Part shown: positions 62,947-64,000 of the stretch, in pieces
Layout of the letters: the number at the start of each line of letters is the position of its first letter
Numbering within the stretch: position 1 is the stretch's first letter
Source: Tindallia californiensis
GTDB taxonomy: Bacteria > Bacillota > Clostridia > Peptostreptococcales > Tindalliaceae
Assembly (NCBI RefSeq): GCF_900107405.1
Contig: NZ_FNPV01000007.1
Coordinates: 86,211-150,210 of the forward strand
Direction of reading: 5' to 3'
Length of the DNA: 64,000 nucleotides
Made by a program: the position numbers and the translations under genes
Notes under the pieces: model-generated
Database searches by the model: none
What the model saw: only the letters and a program-made list of their open reading frames with translations
Told to the model about the DNA's origin: nothing

Positions 62947-64000
62947 TTATGTGTGTTGAACCGGTGCTTCGATATGAAACAAAACACCTTGACTGACCTG
63001 CCCGTTACAACGGATAGAGCCTTTTAACTTTTGGGTTACCAGATTGTGAACAATACTCATTCCCAGACCGCTGCTACCTTTTCCACGTTTAGTGGTAAAG
63101 AAAGGCTCAAAAATATTTTTTTTCACTTCTTCTGTTAATCCGGAGCCATTGTCTCCGTAAACAATTTGTAGGGTACCATGTTTTATAGCGGCTTTGATAG
63201 TAATCAGCCCAGAGGAATGATCGGACAGTCCATGGATGATCGAGTTCATCACCAAGTTAGTCAGGATTTGAGAATAAACACCGGGATAGCTATGAATCCA
63301 TAAATCCTCCGGACAATCAACTTGAAATTGGTGTTGCTGATGCTTATATTCATGCCTTAAACTGAGAATCACATTATTGATAAGGGTTTTTAGCTGAAAG
63401 CTTTGTGGCGATTCAATGTTTTGATTAACCGCAATTTCTTTGAAACTGTTTACTAAATGGGCAGACCGTTCCAAATTGTTTTCCAATAGCTTCAGACTCT
63501 CCTGAAGATCATGGAAATAACCATAAAGCCCTTCTTCTGTCAAGCGGCTGTCTTCCAGCTGTCGTAAAACTTTTTCTGTCTGGTGACTGATATACGAAAC
63601 AGAAGAAATCGAAGTGCCTAAAGGGGTGTTAATTTCATGGGAGACGCCGGCTACCAAACCACCTAAAGAAGCCAGTTTCTCCCGATCGATCAGTTCGCTC
63701 ATAGCCCGTTTTAATTCTTCGGATTTATCGTTAAATAGATCCTGGTATTGTTGCTTGCTATTTTCCAGTTTTTCAAAACTTTGCTGTAAGGAAACCATCA
63801 TTTGCTGGAAGGAAGTCAGTAACTGGTGGGTTTCGGTTACGATAGAACGGGTGGCTGGCAAATCCACATTCCAATGGCCGGCGGCTATTTTTTTTGCGGC
63901 TTTGGAGGTCTGTTGGATGGGAGTGACGATCCTCTTAAGGAACCAGAGGCTCAAACCGGTAACCAGTAAAATCAGTCCCAGTACAAGGTAAAGGGTATGG
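62947..64000 (-). CDS. Sensor histidine kinase (partial, N-terminus outside window)
   Basis: About 351 residues are visible; the frame stays open to the window edge, where it encodes the end of a transmembrane helix (LGLILLVTGLSLWFLKR), so the sensor part lies beyond. A HAMP-like segment follows (IVTPIQQTSKAAKKIAAGHW) and a coiled coil. The kinase core has the His in GGLVAGVSHEINTPLGTSIS, N box LVMNSIIHGLSD, DNGSGLTEEVKKNIFEPFFT, and SSGLGMSIVHNLVTQKLKG. Its kinase region is closely related to that of the gene at 57758-59785, suggesting duplication around the chemoreceptor and HD-GYP genes. Confidence 0.92.
   Translation of the reverse strand, partial: HTLYLVLGLILLVTGLSLWFLKRIVTPIQQTSKAAKKIAAGHWNVDLPATRSIVTETHQLLTSFQQMMVSLQQSFEKLENSKQQYQDLFNDKSEELKRAMSELIDREKLASLGGLVAGVSHEINTPLGTSISSVSYISHQTEKVLRQLEDSRLTEEGLYGYFHDLQESLKLLENNLERSAHLVNSFKEIAVNQNIESPQSFQLKTLINNVILSLRHEYKHQQHQFQVDCPEDLWIHSYPGVYSQILTNLVMNSIIHGLSDHSSGLITIKAAIKHGTLQIVYGDNGSGLTEEVKKNIFEPFFTTKRGKGSSGLGMSIVHNLVTQKLKGSIRCNGQVSQGVLFHIEAPVQHT

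Overview
The window looks like the replication-origin region of a low-GC, Gram-positive, motile anaerobe of the class Clostridia. I infer this from the gene order rpmH-rnpA-yidD-yidC-jag-mnmE-mnmG-rsmG running left and dnaA-dnaN-yaaA-recF-remB-gyrB-gyrA running right, strong purine-rich Shine-Dalgarno sites, a T-box leader before serS, and a gene content like that of the Alkaliphilus/Tindallia/Anoxynatronum group. The genus is a guess; the class is fairly safe.

Layout. 0-1.2 kb: two subunits of a molybdenum hydroxylase (xanthine dehydrogenase type), one cut by the window edge. 1.2-5.3 kb: a chemoreceptor with its sensor module at the C-terminus, two unknown membrane-associated proteins, and two perfect parS sites inside long palindromes. 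5.3-12.1 kb: the leftward rsmG-to-rpmH block. 12.1-14.25 kb: the origin, with DnaA boxes on both sides of dnaA. 14.25-21.9 kb: the rightward replication block, interrupted by a 265-bp folded-back repeat between recF and remB. 21.9-28.2 kb: an RsbV-RsbW-SigB stress-sigma module, a large UPF0182 membrane protein, and T-box-controlled serS.

28.3-39.2 kb is rich in signalling genes: a kinase-less Hpt/CheA-P2-like protein with a CheY-like partner, an OmpR/kinase pair with a His/Met-rich extracytoplasmic loop next to a His-rich secreted protein, and a leftward run of three multidomain histidine kinases. 39.4-51.3 kb holds a transporter with a translationally coupled leader ORF, a 2-hydroxyacid dehydrogenase, a second chemoreceptor, a YtrA-type ABC/GntR operon under a very long palindromic operator, a GGDEF-EAL protein, and an AtoE-type transporter.

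51.4-55.8 kb is the most coherent metabolic unit: BKACE enzyme, L-carnitine dehydrogenase, thioesterase, TetR regulator and a betaine/carnitine-type lipoprotein. Together they predict conversion of L-carnitine to glycine betaine plus acetoacetate. Two promoters of matching architecture each carry the same operator (AAACCGTC-TG-GACGG) just after the -10, so they read as one small regulon. The TetR gene appears to start at ATT, and the binding protein has its two lobe segments in swapped order. 55.9-57.7 kb: an AbrB-family membrane protein and uridine kinase. 57.8-64 kb: a leftward signalling operon with two related histidine kinases, a membrane-free Cache chemoreceptor and a REC-DUF3369-HD-GYP phosphodiesterase.

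No rRNA, tRNA, CRISPR array, prophage or complete insertion sequence was seen. All family calls come from reading motifs by eye; no database search was possible.
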